The notes beneath the pieces are model-generated. The model was not told the DNA's origin, made no database searches, and worked only from the letters and a program-made list of their open reading frames with translations. From Rhodovulum robiginosum (lineage in GTDB: Bacteria > Pseudomonadota > Alphaproteobacteria > Rhodobacterales > Rhodobacteraceae): DNA of 64,000 nucleotides. How positions within the stretch are numbered: position 1 is the first letter of the stretch; every line of letters starts with the position of its first letter. The stretch is taken from assembly GCF_003944755.1 (NCBI RefSeq), contig NZ_RWGU01000050.1, positions 310,001-374,000 on the forward strand, given 5' to 3'. Positions 24,152-32,295 of this stretch are shown in pieces. Position numbers and translations under genes: made by a program.

Positions 24152-25870
24152 ATGGCACGCATCCTGATCACCTCGGCGCTACCTTACATCAACGGCATCA
24201 AGCACCTGGGCAACCTGGTGGGCTCGCAACTTCCGGCCGATCTCTATGCCCGATACATGCGCGCCCGCGGCCACGAGGTGATGTTCATCTGCGCCACCGA
24301 CGAACACGGCACACCGGCGGAGCTTGCCGCCGCCAAGACCGGCGAGGACGTGGCCGATTACTGCGCCCGGATGCACGGCGTGCAGGCCGCTCTGGCCGAT
24401 GGCTTTCGCCTCTCGTTCGACCATTACGGGCGGTCCTCGTCGCAGCGCAACCACACCCTCACCCAGCACCTCGCCGGCAAGCTGGCCGAGAACGGCCTCA
24501 TCGAGGAAGTGACCGAGAAACAGGTCTATTCCCGGGCCGACGGCCGCTTCCTGCCCGACCGCTATATCGAGGGCACCTGCCCCAATTGCGGATACGAAAA
24601 GGCCCGGGGCGACCAGTGCGAGAACTGCACCAAGCAACTCGACCCGACCGACCTGATCGACCCGCGTTCGGCGATCTCCGGCTCGACCGACCTGGAGGTG
24701 CGCGAGACCAAGCATCTCTACCTGCGCCAGTCGGCCCTGAAAGACGAGATCGATGCCTGGATCGACAGCCAGAAGGATTGGCCGGTGCTGACCACCTCGA
24801 TCGCCAAGAAATGGCTGCATGACGGCGACGGGCTGAAGGACCGGGGCATCACCCGCGACCTGAACTGGGGCATTCCGGTGAAGAGGGGCGGCGACGACTG
24901 GCCGGGCATGGAGGGCAAGGTATTCTACGTCTGGTTCGATGCGCCCATCGAATATATCGCCGCCACCGCCGAATGGGCCGACGCCAACGGCAGGCCCGAT
25001 GCCGACTGGCAACGCTGGTGGCGCACCGACAAGGGCGCCGGCGATGTGCGCTATGTCCAGTTCATGGGCAAGGACAACGTGCCGTTCCACACGCTTTCCT
25101 TCCCTGCCACGCTGATGGGCTCGCGCGAGCCCTGGAAGCTCGTGGATTACATCAAGTCGTTCAATTACCTCAATTACGACGGCGGCCAGTTCTCGACCTC
25201 GCAAGGGCGCGGCGTGTTCATGGACCAGGCGCTGGACATCCTGCCGGCCGACTACTGGCGCTGGTGGCTGCTGTCGCACGCGCCGGAAAGCTCTGACAGC
25301 GAATTCACCTGGGAAAACTTCCAGGCCGGCGTCAACAAGGACCTTGCCGATGTGCTGGGCAATTTCGTCAGCCGCGTCACCAAGTTCTGCCGCTCCAAGT
25401 TCGCAGAAGAGGTGCCGGCGGGCGGCACTATGGGCCCCGCGGAAGAGGCCCTGATGTCCGAGCTTGCCGGGCGCGTTGCCGCCTACGAGGCCCATATGGA
25501 GGCCATCGACATCCGCAAGGCGGCAAGCGAGCTGCGCGCGATCTGGGTTGCGGGCAACGAATACCTGCAAGCGGCCGCGCCCTGGGCCGCCTTCAAGACC
25601 GACCCCGACCGCGCCGCCGCGAGCATCCGCCTGTCGCTCAACCTGATCCGGCTTTACGCCGTTCTGTCGCGGCCCTTCATACCCGATGCCGCCGCCGCGA
25701 TGCTGGCCGGGATGCAGACCGGCGACGACGCCTGGCCGGGCGACATGGCAACCGCCCTCGACACGCTGAAGCCGGGGCATGCCTTTACCGTGCCCGACAT
25801 GCTGTTTCGCAAGATCACCGACGAAGAGCGCGAGGGTTGGCACGCGGATTTTGCAGGCGAGCGCGGCTGA
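24152..25870 (+). CDS. metG: Methionyl-tRNA synthetase
   Basis: 572 aa class I synthetase, charging tRNA-Met with methionine. The HIGH motif is KHLGN (about 18-22) after [11 protein letters not shown] zinc knuckle CPNC and CENC is at about 147-163. The anticodon-binding helical domain follows from ~370 ([26 protein letters not shown]). The KMSKS loop is atypical: [13 protein letters not shown], lacking both lysines. No C-terminal tRNA-binding EMAP-like domain is present, as in other short MetG forms. Single gene; ends before an inverted repeat that probably terminates it. Confidence 0.93.
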   Translation: MARILITSALPYINGIKHLGNLVGSQLPADLYARYMRARGHEVMFICATDEHGTPAELAAAKTGEDVADYCARMHGVQAALADGFRLSFDHYGRSSSQRNHTLTQHLAGKLAENGLIEEVTEKQVYSRADGRFLPDRYIEGTCPNCGYEKARGDQCENCTKQLDPTDLIDPRSAISGSTDLEVRETKHLYLRQSALKDEIDAWIDSQKDWPVLTTSIAKKWLHDGDGLKDRGITRDLNWGIPVKRGGDDWPGMEGKVFYVWFDAPIEYIAATAEWADANGRPDADWQRWWRTDKGAGDVRYVQFMGKDNVPFHTLSFPATLMGSREPWKLVDYIKSFNYLNYDGGQFSTSQGRGVFMDQALDILPADYWRWWLLSHAPESSDSEFTWENFQAGVNKDLADVLGNFVSRVTKFCRSKFAEEVPAGGTMGPAEEALMSELAGRVAAYEAHMEAIDIRKAASELRAIWVAGNEYLQAAAPWAAFKTDPDRAAASIRLSLNLIRLYAVLSRPFIPDAAAAMLAGMQTGDDAWPGDMATALDTLKPGHAFTVPDMLFRKITDEEREGWHADFAGERG

Positions 25871-25910
25871 GCCTGACCTTACGCCGCACCCGGCCGGGCC
25901 GGTGCGATGG

Positions 25911-25963
25911 GGGTATTTTTTCCAAGAAGAAGCGAAAGGGTCTTCTTCTTGGCAAAAATACCC
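25911..25963. repeat. Inverted repeat, copy 2 (probable bidirectional terminator)
   Basis: GGGTATTTTTTCCAAGAAGA pairs with TCTTCTTGGCAAAAATACCC around a short GC loop near 25932-25940. Same family as the copies at 18205 and 49266, but with a shorter centre. Lies between the convergent metG and NUDIX genes. Confidence 0.75.
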
Positions 25964-26008
25964 AAGGCCCCACGCTGCCGCCCCACGGTGATGCCGGTGA
26001 CGGGCGCC

Positions 26009-26680
26009 TCAGCGCAGACGCAGGAATTCCGAGCGCTCGGTCCTGTTGCGGAAGAATGGCACGCTGGCGGGCGGCAGGCCGGATTTCAACAGCCCCGCCA
26101 CCTCGGCCAGCACGACCTCGGTGATGAAGGGCAGATCGAAGCGCCGGGCCTCGGCCAGCGGCACCCATTGCAGGTGCGAGAGTTCGTCCTCGGCGGCGGA
26201 GAAATCGTCTAGGTCGCCGCTGACGGCGCCGGCTTCGACCAGGAAAAACCGCGCATCGAAGCGGCGCGGCCGGCCCGGAGGCGTGATCGCGCGGAAGACG
26301 AAATGGAACCCCTCTGCCGAGGGCAGATGGCCGGAAGAGGCAAAGCCGCGCCAGCCCGGGGGCGCCGCGTCGGGCCAGGGGCCGGGCGTGCCGAGGATGA
26401 GGCCGGTTTCCTCCCAAAGCTCGCGGATCGCCGCGGCGACCAGTGCCGGGCCGCGCGCCGGGTCGCATTCCGCCGCCAGACGCGCGGCGCAGGCGGATCC
26501 GATGGGGCAGGCCATGGGCACGCCGGCATCGGCCGCGTCGACCGCGCCGCCGGGAAAGACGAACTTGTTGGGCATGAAGGCCGCCGTCGCCCCGCGCTGC
26601 CCCATCAGCACGGCGGGCCGCGCTGCCGCGTCGCGCAGGACGATCACCGTGGCGGCGTCGCGGATCGGCGCCCCGTTCAC
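26009..26680 (-). CDS. NUDIX hydrolase
   Basis: 223 aa from a GTG at 26680 that overlaps the DUF983 stop (GTGA); an ATG at 26716 would give a 40-base overlap and is less likely. The Nudix box is recognisable but stretched: VFPGGAVDAAD, then a longer insertion, and AAIRELWEETGLILG, giving the REx2EE-type core (RELWEETG). The insertion between the GG and the RELWEE parts is typical of the larger NUDT7/CoA-diphosphatase-like or NUDT19 group. These hydrolyse nucleoside-diphosphate derivatives such as CoA or FAD. Specific substrate unknown. Confidence 0.85.
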   Translation of the reverse strand: MNGAPIRDAATVIVLRDAAARPAVLMGQRGATAAFMPNKFVFPGGAVDAADAGVPMACPIGSACAARLAAECDPARGPALVAAAIRELWEETGLILGTPGPWPDAAPPGWRGFASSGHLPSAEGFHFVFRAITPPGRPRRFDARFFLVEAGAVSGDLDDFSAAEDELSHLQWVPLAEARRFDLPFITEVVLAEVAGLLKSGLPPASVPFFRNRTERSEFLRLR

Positions 26681-27054
26681 GACGGCCGCCCGAACCCGTG
26701 CATCCGTTTCGCCCATTGCAGCGCCACCATCAGACCCTTCAGCCTGGGCAGAAGGTAGAGCGAGAGCGCCACGCAGCCAACCGAGAAGACCGAGGCCAGC
26801 ACCATAGGTTCGGGGCGGTAGGTGACGAAGGCCCACAGGATCAGCGGCGCCATCAGATGGCCCACGATCAGGATGGTCAGGTAGGCCGGCCCGTCATCGG
26901 CCCGATGGTGGTGCAGCTCCTCGCCGCAGACCGGGCAATGATCACGCACGTTCAGGTAGCCGTTGAGCATTGGCCCGGCGCCGCAATTCGGGCAGCGCCG
27001 GCACCACCCGCGCAGCAGCGCGGCACGGAGGGGCCGTTCCTGCAATGTGTCCAT
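26677..27054 (-). CDS. DUF983 membrane protein
   Basis: 125 aa; ATG at 27054 preceded by GGGAGA. It starts with a zinc-ribbon-like part (CRRCPNCGAGPM then CPVCGEELHHH), two CxxC pairs, followed by two membrane helices (YLTILIVGHLMAPLILW and SVFSVGCVALSLYLL). It ends ALQWAKRMHGFG, the normal end of DUF983. Its role is unknown; in alphaproteobacteria it often sits near cytochrome oxidase or, as here, directly ahead of a NUDIX gene, with a four-base overlap. Confidence 0.88.
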   Translation of the reverse strand: MDTLQERPLRAALLRGWCRRCPNCGAGPMLNGYLNVRDHCPVCGEELHHHRADDGPAYLTILIVGHLMAPLILWAFVTYRPEPMVLASVFSVGCVALSLYLLPRLKGLMVALQWAKRMHGFGRPS

Positions 27055-27178
27055 GGGGGTCTCCCTGTCGTCTTGCCGCGCGCGCCGCCACCTGGGGCCT
27101 TCCGAGTATGTCGGTTCTGTCCGGGGGTTCTTCCAGTTGGCGTGCCGCTCGTGCGGCGCGATGTCGCGCGCGGCCGGA

Positions 27179-27195
27179 TTTTCCGCGACGGAAAA
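27179..27195. promoter_or_regulatory. 17-bp palindrome in the divergent region before the EF-hand gene
   Basis: TTTTCCG-CGA-CGGAAAA is a perfect inverted repeat, with three further pairing bases beyond one mismatch (27175-27177 with 27197-27199). It sits 78 bases before the EF-hand start and 124 bases before the DUF983 start, and stands out by its A/T runs. Probably a regulator-binding site; the regulator is not known. Confidence 0.5.
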
Positions 27196-27273
27196 CCCGA
27201 GACTGCCCGTTAGACGATCATAACGCAAGCCGCAGCGCGGCGTTCACGCGTTTCGAAAAACAGGAGAGACGAG

Positions 27274-28203
27274 ATGACTGGATTGCTTCGACTGACCGCG
27301 GCCTCGGCGCTTGTGCTGATGCTTCCGGGGCTGGCTGCTGCGCAGGGCAGCTGGATGCAGCGCGGGATCGCCGGCATCGACACCGACGGCGACGGGCGGA
27401 TTTCCCAAGCGGAATTCGCCGTGCCGGCGGCGGCCGCCTTCGACCGGCTCGACGCCGACAATGACGGCAAGCTGACCGAGGACGAGGCCAACGCCCGGCG
27501 GCGCGGGGCGCTGCCCTTTGCGACGCTTGATGCCGATGGCGACGGCGCTTTGTCGGCCGAAGAGTTCAAGGCCGGAGCCGAGGCCCGGTTTGCCACGGCC
27601 GATGCCGACGGCGACGGCTACGTGACCGGGGCCGAGGCGCGCGGTCTGCGCCGTGGCGCCTGGGCCGCTGGGGCCGCGCCGGGGGTTGTCAAGGCCTCGG
27701 GCTGGGACGACGGCCGGGGCAGGTACCAGGGCCGCGGCGACCAGGGCTGTATGGGCCCGCAGGGGCAGGGTCGCGGCATGATGCACGGGCACGGCATGAT
27801 GCAAGGGCACGGCATGATGCGTGGCGACATGCAAGGCTACGGCATGACGCGTGGCGACATGCAGGGCCGAGGCGGCCAGATGGGCCAGGGCGGCCAGATG
27901 GGCCGAGGCGGTATGATGGGCCAGGCTGGGCCCATGGGTCAGGGCGGCTTTTTCGGCGACCCGGGGCTTAGCGACGAACAGCGCCAGGCGCGGGCCGAGC
28001 GCATGGTCGAATGGCTGGACACCGATGGCGACGGGCTGTTGAGCGTCGAGGAGATGACGACGCGCCCCGGGCCCGGGCGTCTTTTCGACCGCGCCGATGC
28101 CGATGGCGACGGGTCGCTCTCGAAGGACGAGTTCGACGCGGCGATGGAGCGGTTCGGCAACCGTGCCGGGCCGATGCGCAATGGTGCGCCGAGCGACCGG
28201 TAA
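27274..28203 (+). CDS. Secreted EF-hand protein with Met/Gly-rich centre
   Basis: 309 aa with a signal peptide (1-23) and a good Shine-Dalgarno CAGGAGAG. Six calcium-binding EF-hand loops of type DxDxDGxxxxxE occur at about 36-48, 60-72, 86-98, 110-122, 249-261 and 275-287. Between loops four and five, residues ~160-222 are a low-complexity stretch of Met, Gly, Gln, Arg and His with GHGMM and MRGDMQGYGM repeats, similar in kind to copper-binding Met-rich segments. The protein probably binds calcium in the periplasm and perhaps copper; the latter is inference. Followed by an ECF sigma factor, a membrane protein and a metal-sensor-like protein. Confidence 0.85.
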   Translation: MTGLLRLTAASALVLMLPGLAAAQGSWMQRGIAGIDTDGDGRISQAEFAVPAAAAFDRLDADNDGKLTEDEANARRRGALPFATLDADGDGALSAEEFKAGAEARFATADADGDGYVTGAEARGLRRGAWAAGAAPGVVKASGWDDGRGRYQGRGDQGCMGPQGQGRGMMHGHGMMQGHGMMRGDMQGYGMTRGDMQGRGGQMGQGGQMGRGGMMGQAGPMGQGGFFGDPGLSDEQRQARAERMVEWLDTDGDGLLSVEEMTTRPGPGRLFDRADADGDGSLSKDEFDAAMERFGNRAGPMRNGAPSDR

Positions 28204-28295
28204 GCCTTGGGTGCCGCGCCCTGCCGGCGAGGTTCGGCAGGGTGCGGGCGATGGACGCCCGGCCCTGCAAAGAGTAAGCCCGCGACAGGATGGTC

Positions 28296-28874
28296 ATGGC
28301 CAAGGACGTTGTCGAAGCTGCTTCGGACGAGGCGCTGCTCGTCGCCTACGGGCGGGGCGAGCGTGCGGCGGCGCAGGCCCTGACCGCGCGGCTGGCGCCG
28401 ATGGCGCTGCGGGTTGCGGCGCGAATGCTGGGCGATCCGGCCGAGGCCGAGGACGTCACGCAGGAGGCGATGCTGAGGCTCTGGCGCGCCGCGCCGGGGT
28501 GGCGGACGGGCGAGGCGCGGATCTCGACCTGGCTGTACCGGGTGGTGTCGAACCTGTGCATCGACCGGCTGCGAAAGGCGCGCGCACAAGCGCTGGACGC
28601 GGTGCCCGAGCCCGCGGACGGCGCGCCCGGCGCCGAGGCACGGATGCAGCAAGCGGCGCGCACCCGGGCGCTGGAGGCCGCCTTGATGCGGCTGCCCGAG
28701 CGGCAGCGCCAAGCGGTGGTGCTGCGCCATCTCGAAGGGTTGTCGAACCCCGAGATCGCGGACGTGATGGAGATCGGCACCGAGGCGGTGGAAAGCCTGA
28801 CCGCGCGGGGCAAGAGGGCGCTGGCGGCCGACCTGGCCGGGCGGCGCAGTGAATTGGGGTATGACGATGACTGA
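28296..28874 (+). CDS. ECF-type sigma factor (sigma-70 family)
   Basis: 192 aa; the second ATG (28296) has the better-placed AGGATGG Shine-Dalgarno than 28290. Region 2 is seen in ALRVAARMLGDPAEAEDVTQEAMLRLWRA with the core-binding helix and STWLYRVVSNLCIDRLRK. Region 4 is MRLPERQRQAVVLRHLEGLSNPEIADVM followed by EAVESLTARGKRAL, the promoter -35 recognition helix. It resembles the RpoE/CnrH group. Its stop overlaps the start of the next gene, a probable anti-sigma factor. Confidence 0.9.
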   Translation: MAKDVVEAASDEALLVAYGRGERAAAQALTARLAPMALRVAARMLGDPAEAEDVTQEAMLRLWRAAPGWRTGEARISTWLYRVVSNLCIDRLRKARAQALDAVPEPADGAPGAEARMQQAARTRALEAALMRLPERQRQAVVLRHLEGLSNPEIADVMEIGTEAVESLTARGKRALAADLAGRRSELGYDDD

Positions 28875-29235
28875 CGATCCGAGCCTTGAGAGCGACCTGG
28901 ACCGGATGTTCCGCGCCGCCCGCGCGGACGCGCCGGAGCCCTCTGCGGCGCTGATGGCGCGCATTCTCGCCGATGCCGAGGCCGAGAGGCCGCGCGCGCG
29001 GCAGGTGGTGCCCCGGCGCCGGCGCCGGCTGAGGTCGGCCGCGATGTCGGCGCTTGCCGGGCTCGGCGGGTGGCCGGCCCTGGGCGGGCTCGCCACGGCG
29101 GGGCTGGCCGGGCTCTGGATCGGCTACAGCGCCCCGGCCGAACTGGAAACGCTGACCGCGGGCTGGCTGGGCACCCAGGGTTATGACCTCGTCGACCTGG
29201 TGCCGACGGCCGATCTTTACCTGCAGGAGGGCTGA
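28867..29235 (+). CDS. Small single-pass membrane protein, probable anti-sigma factor
   Basis: 122 aa. An ATG at 28861 is in the same frame; 28867 has GGGGT at a better distance. The N-terminal ~60 residues are charged and helical (LESDLDRMFRAARADAPEPS, then a basic RRRRRLRSAA stretch), followed by one hydrophobic helix (about 70-92) and a short outside tail. No zinc motif (HxxxCxxC). Overlaps the sigma gene by eight bases and is followed after two bases by the sensor-like gene. The gene order sigma / membrane protein / periplasmic sensor matches the CnrH-CnrY-CnrX type of metal-response cassette. Confidence 0.6.
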   Translation: MTDDPSLESDLDRMFRAARADAPEPSAALMARILADAEAERPRARQVVPRRRRRLRSAAMSALAGLGGWPALGGLATAGLAGLWIGYSAPAELETLTAGWLGTQGYDLVDLVPTADLYLQEG

Positions 29236-29237
29236 GC

Positions 29238-29729
29238 ATGGCGCAGGGCGATAGCGAGACGCCGAAGAAGGGCTGGCCCTGGGGCCGCATCGCGCTGGGC
29301 ATCAGCCTTGCGCTGAACCTGATGGTCGCAGGCATCGTTCTGGGCGGTTTGCTGAGCCACCGGCACGATTTCGGCCATGACCGGCGTGGCGACCGTTTTG
29401 CCGAGGTCGGCCCCTATTCGCGGGCGCTCGATGACGAAGACCGCGCGGCCCTGCGCCAGGAGTTGCGAAGGTCATGGCCGCAAGGGCGCCAAAACCGCCA
29501 GGCAGTGCGCGCGGGCTTTGACGAAGTGCTGTCGGCGCTCCGGTCCGAGCCGTTCGAGGTGGGCCGGGTCGAGGCGGTGCTCACGTCGCAAAGCGAGCGG
29601 ATTTCCGATCATTTGACGATCACGCGGGGGCTGTTGCTGGACCGTATGGCGCAGATGAGCCCCGACGAGCGGGCCGCCTTTGCCGACCGGTTGGAACAGG
29701 TGCTGCGCCGGGGCCCGCCGCGGCGGTGA
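29238..29729 (+). CDS. Periplasmic heavy-metal-sensor-like protein (CnrX/DUF-type)
   Basis: 163 aa, one N-terminal membrane anchor (IALGISLALNLMVAGIVLGG) and a helical outer domain with a SHRHDFGHDRR histidine cluster next to the membrane. The C-terminal part (VEAVLTSQSERISDHLTITRG, DEVLSALRSEPFE, MSPDERAAFADRLEQVL) has the four-helix pattern of CnrX/ZraP-like metal sensors in which a helix ends MSPEER. It would detect metal or envelope stress and release the sigma factor at 28296. The metal is unknown; nickel, cobalt, zinc or copper are possible. Stop is eight bases from the convergent PleD gene. Confidence 0.72.
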   Translation: MAQGDSETPKKGWPWGRIALGISLALNLMVAGIVLGGLLSHRHDFGHDRRGDRFAEVGPYSRALDDEDRAALRQELRRSWPQGRQNRQAVRAGFDEVLSALRSEPFEVGRVEAVLTSQSERISDHLTITRGLLLDRMAQMSPDERAAFADRLEQVLRRGPPRR

Positions 29730-29736
29730 ACCGGGT

Positions 29737-31107
29737 CTAGTCGGTGGCCGGGCCGTCAACACGGTCGCGCCCGGCGGACTTGGCCCGGTAGAGCGCGGCA
29801 TCGGCGGCCTCGATCAGCGCGGAGACGGTGCCGGCCTCGGCGCCGCCCATCGCAACGCCGATGCTGGCGCTGACCTGCAGGTCGCCGCCGCCCGGCAGGG
29901 CCACCGGCGCCGCACCGATCACCCGCCGCAGCCGCTCGGCAGCGGCGCAGGCGGCGGTCGCGTCGGTGTCGGGCAGGGCGACCAGGAATTCCTCTCCGCC
30001 GAACCGCGCCACCAGGTCGACCGCGCGCAGGTTGTCGCGCAACCGCTGCGCCACCGCCACGAGCACCGCGTCGCCGGCGGCATGGCCATGCCGGTCGTTG
30101 ACCGCCTTGAACCTGTCGAGATCGAGCAGCAGCACGGCAAACCGGCGCCCGGTCCGGTCCGCGCGCTCGGCGATGCGGGCGAGGTGGGGCAACGCGTAGC
30201 GGCGGTTGAAGAGCCCTGTCAGCGGATCGGTGGCGGCCATCCGCAGACCGTCGCGCAGGGTGTCGCGCAGCCGGTCGGCCTGGCGCTTGCGGGCCATCTG
30301 GGCCTTCAGCCTCAGCGCCAGTTCGGCACCGTCCAGCGGCGCGGTCATCAGGTCGTTGGCGCCCAGGTCCAGCGCCATCGCCGCGGTCTCGCGCGCCGTG
30401 GGCGGCAGCACGATCAGCACCGCCGCGTGGCGCGTTTCGCTGCGCGAACGCAGCTCGGTCAGCAGGCGCAGGCCGCCGCCGGGTCCGCCAAGGTCGCCCT
30501 CGATCACGAAGAGATCGGGCACCGCGTGGCCCGGGTCGGGGCTGAGCGCCTCGGCCCGTGTCATCGGCACGATCCGGTCGGTCAGCCGCCCGGCCAGCGC
30601 CGCCTGCCACCCCGCGGCGGTTTCGGCCCGCGCGGCCACCAACGCGATGCGGCCCGGCGGGGCAAAGCCCTGCGCGGGCTCGGAAAAGCCCAACAGCCGC
30701 TCGGTGCCGTCGCGCAGCGCCAGCTCTTGCGCGGTTTCGCGGGCGCGCAGCAGGCTGCGGACCCGCGCCAGCAGGATCAACTCGTCCAGCGGGCGCGAAA
30801 GAAAGTCGTCAGCCCCCGCCGCCAGCGCCCTGAGCCGCGATCGGGCATCGGTGGCGGCGGTCACGATGATGATCGGAATTTCCGCTGTTGCCGGATCGGC
30901 GCGCAGCCGTTCGCAGACGCTGATGCCATCAAGGTCGGGCATCATCATGTCGAGCAGGATCAGATCGGGCGCCTCGCGCCGGGCGATGTCCAGCGCGGCC
31001 CGCCCGCCCGCGGCCTGCAAGACATCGTAATGCGCGTCGGCGAGGTGCACCTTCATCATGATTCGGTTTGTGGCCAGGTCGTCCACCACCAGGATGCGTC
31101 CAGGCAT
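29737..31107 (-). CDS. pleD: PleD-like response regulator, diguanylate cyclase (REC-REC-GGDEF)
   Basis: 456 aa, very close to the length of Caulobacter PleD (about 454). Start MPGRILVVDD after a GGAGACAGG stretch. The first receiver domain carries the phosphate-accepting Asp in LILLDMMMPDLDG. The second receiver-like domain (about 150-280) lacks an obvious acceptor site, as in PleD. The GGDEF domain holds the signature RFGGEEF, with the inhibitory I-site RAVD five residues before it. It makes c-di-GMP from two GTP when phosphorylated, promoting the sessile state. Divergent from a DUF3572 gene. Confidence 0.92.
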   Translation of the reverse strand: MPGRILVVDDLATNRIMMKVHLADAHYDVLQAAGGRAALDIARREAPDLILLDMMMPDLDGISVCERLRADPATAEIPIIIVTAATDARSRLRALAAGADDFLSRPLDELILLARVRSLLRARETAQELALRDGTERLLGFSEPAQGFAPPGRIALVAARAETAAGWQAALAGRLTDRIVPMTRAEALSPDPGHAVPDLFVIEGDLGGPGGGLRLLTELRSRSETRHAAVLIVLPPTARETAAMALDLGANDLMTAPLDGAELALRLKAQMARKRQADRLRDTLRDGLRMAATDPLTGLFNRRYALPHLARIAERADRTGRRFAVLLLDLDRFKAVNDRHGHAAGDAVLVAVAQRLRDNLRAVDLVARFGGEEFLVALPDTDATAACAAAERLRRVIGAAPVALPGGGDLQVSASIGVAMGGAEAGTVSALIEAADAALYRAKSAGRDRVDGPATD

Positions 31108-31208
31108 TTGCCTGTCTCCCCGCGCCATAGGTCGCGATTGCGTTCGCGTTCATTTCTGGACAGGATTTGTTAACAGAGTGTTTCAGCGGCTCGGATCGAG
31201 GGGCGAGG

Positions 31209-31487
31209 ATGCGGCAGGACGAGGCGGAAACCATCGCGCTGAGGGCGCTTGGCTGGCTGGCGGGCAACGAAGAGCTGCTGCCGGTCTTTCTGGGGGCGAC
31301 CGGGGCGGGGGCCGAGGATTTGCGCGCCCGCGCGGCCGAGCCCGCGTTCCTGGCCTCGGTGCTGGATTTCATCCTGATGGACGATGCCTGGGTCATCGCC
31401 TTCGCCGACGGCGAAGGGCTGTCCGGCGCGGCGGCGATGCAGGCCCGCGCGGCGCTGCCCGGCGGCGCCGTCATGCACTGGACCTGA
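31209..31487 (+). CDS. DUF3572 family protein
   Basis: 92 aa; the ATG at 31209 follows a GAGGGGCGAGG Shine-Dalgarno. The sequence ETIALRALGWLAGNEELLPVFL then LDFILMDDAWVIAFAD matches the helical DUF3572 family, common in alphaproteobacteria and without known function. No membrane segment. It is 14 bases upstream of a HAD phosphatase gene and likely co-transcribed. In many alphaproteobacteria DUF3572 also neighbours pleD, as here on the other strand. Confidence 0.85.
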   Translation: MRQDEAETIALRALGWLAGNEELLPVFLGATGAGAEDLRARAAEPAFLASVLDFILMDDAWVIAFADGEGLSGAAAMQARAALPGGAVMHWT

Positions 31488-31501
31488 GCGAAGAGGCGAA
31501 G

Positions 31502-32203
31502 ATGAGCCGGATCACCGCCGTGCTGTTCGACAAGGACGGCACGCTTTTCGATTTCAACGCGACATGGGGGGCCTGGGCGCAAGGCTTTCTCAGCGAGCTG
31601 GCCGAGGGTGAGCCGGCGCGCGCGGCGTCGTTGGGCCGGGCGGTGGGGTTCGATATGCAAACCGGACGCTACCACCCAGACAGCCCGGTCATTGCCGGCA
31701 CACCCGAGGTGGCGGTCGAGCTTTTGTTGCCCCACCTGCCGGGCATGTCCCCGGCGGGGCTGGCCGCGCGGATGAACTCCGCCGCCGCGCGCGCGCCGCT
31801 TTGCGAGGCGGTGCCGCTGGCCCCGCTGCTCGACGCGCTGGCGGGGCGGGGCCTGGCCCTCGGGGTGGCCACCAACGATGCCGAGGCGGTAGCGCGCGCG
31901 CATCTGGCCGCGGCGGGCGTCGCCGGACGGTTCGATTTCATCGCCGGCTGCGATAGCGGCCACGGCGCCAAGCCTGCGCCGGGGCCGCTCTTGGCCTTTG
32001 CCGCGGCGGTGGGGCGGGCGCCGGCCGAGGTGGTGATGGTGGGCGACAGCCGCCACGATCTGGCCGCGGGGCGCGCTGCGGGCATGGCCACGCTGGGCGT
32101 GCTGACCGGCCCGGCCGAGGCCGCGGACCTTGCCGACCTCGCCGATGCGGTGGTGCCCGATATCGGCCACCTGCCGGCCTTTCTCGCGCGCCGCGCCGCC
32201 TGA
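31502..32203 (+). CDS. HAD-family phosphatase
   Basis: 233 aa. Motif I is VLFDKDGTLFDF with the nucleophile Asp and the +2 Asp; motif II is ALGVATNDAE (Thr); motif III and IV are seen in GAKPAPGPLLAF (Lys) and VVMVGDSRHDLAAGRAAGM (Asp-Asp). The cap is a helical type as in phosphoglycolate phosphatase. The DKDGTL rather than DLDGTL start is typical of a subgroup found in Rhodobacterales. It dephosphorylates a small metabolite; which one cannot be read from the sequence. Confidence 0.88.
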   Translation: MSRITAVLFDKDGTLFDFNATWGAWAQGFLSELAEGEPARAASLGRAVGFDMQTGRYHPDSPVIAGTPEVAVELLLPHLPGMSPAGLAARMNSAAARAPLCEAVPLAPLLDALAGRGLALGVATNDAEAVARAHLAAAGVAGRFDFIAGCDSGHGAKPAPGPLLAFAAAVGRAPAEVVMVGDSRHDLAAGRAAGMATLGVLTGPAEAADLADLADAVVPDIGHLPAFLARRAA

Positions 32204-32295
32204 GACCCGGCAAAAACGACGCATATGGTCGCATTCGGGCCGGAAGCGGCGCGCCGCCTTCGTGTCTGGTGAGGGGACATCCGAGGGAGGTCTCC

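Noticed and set aside
27760-27960. Possible CRISPR or satellite repeats
   Set aside because: The repeats are codon-level GHGMM/MRGDMQ repeats inside the EF-hand protein, in frame and of irregular length.
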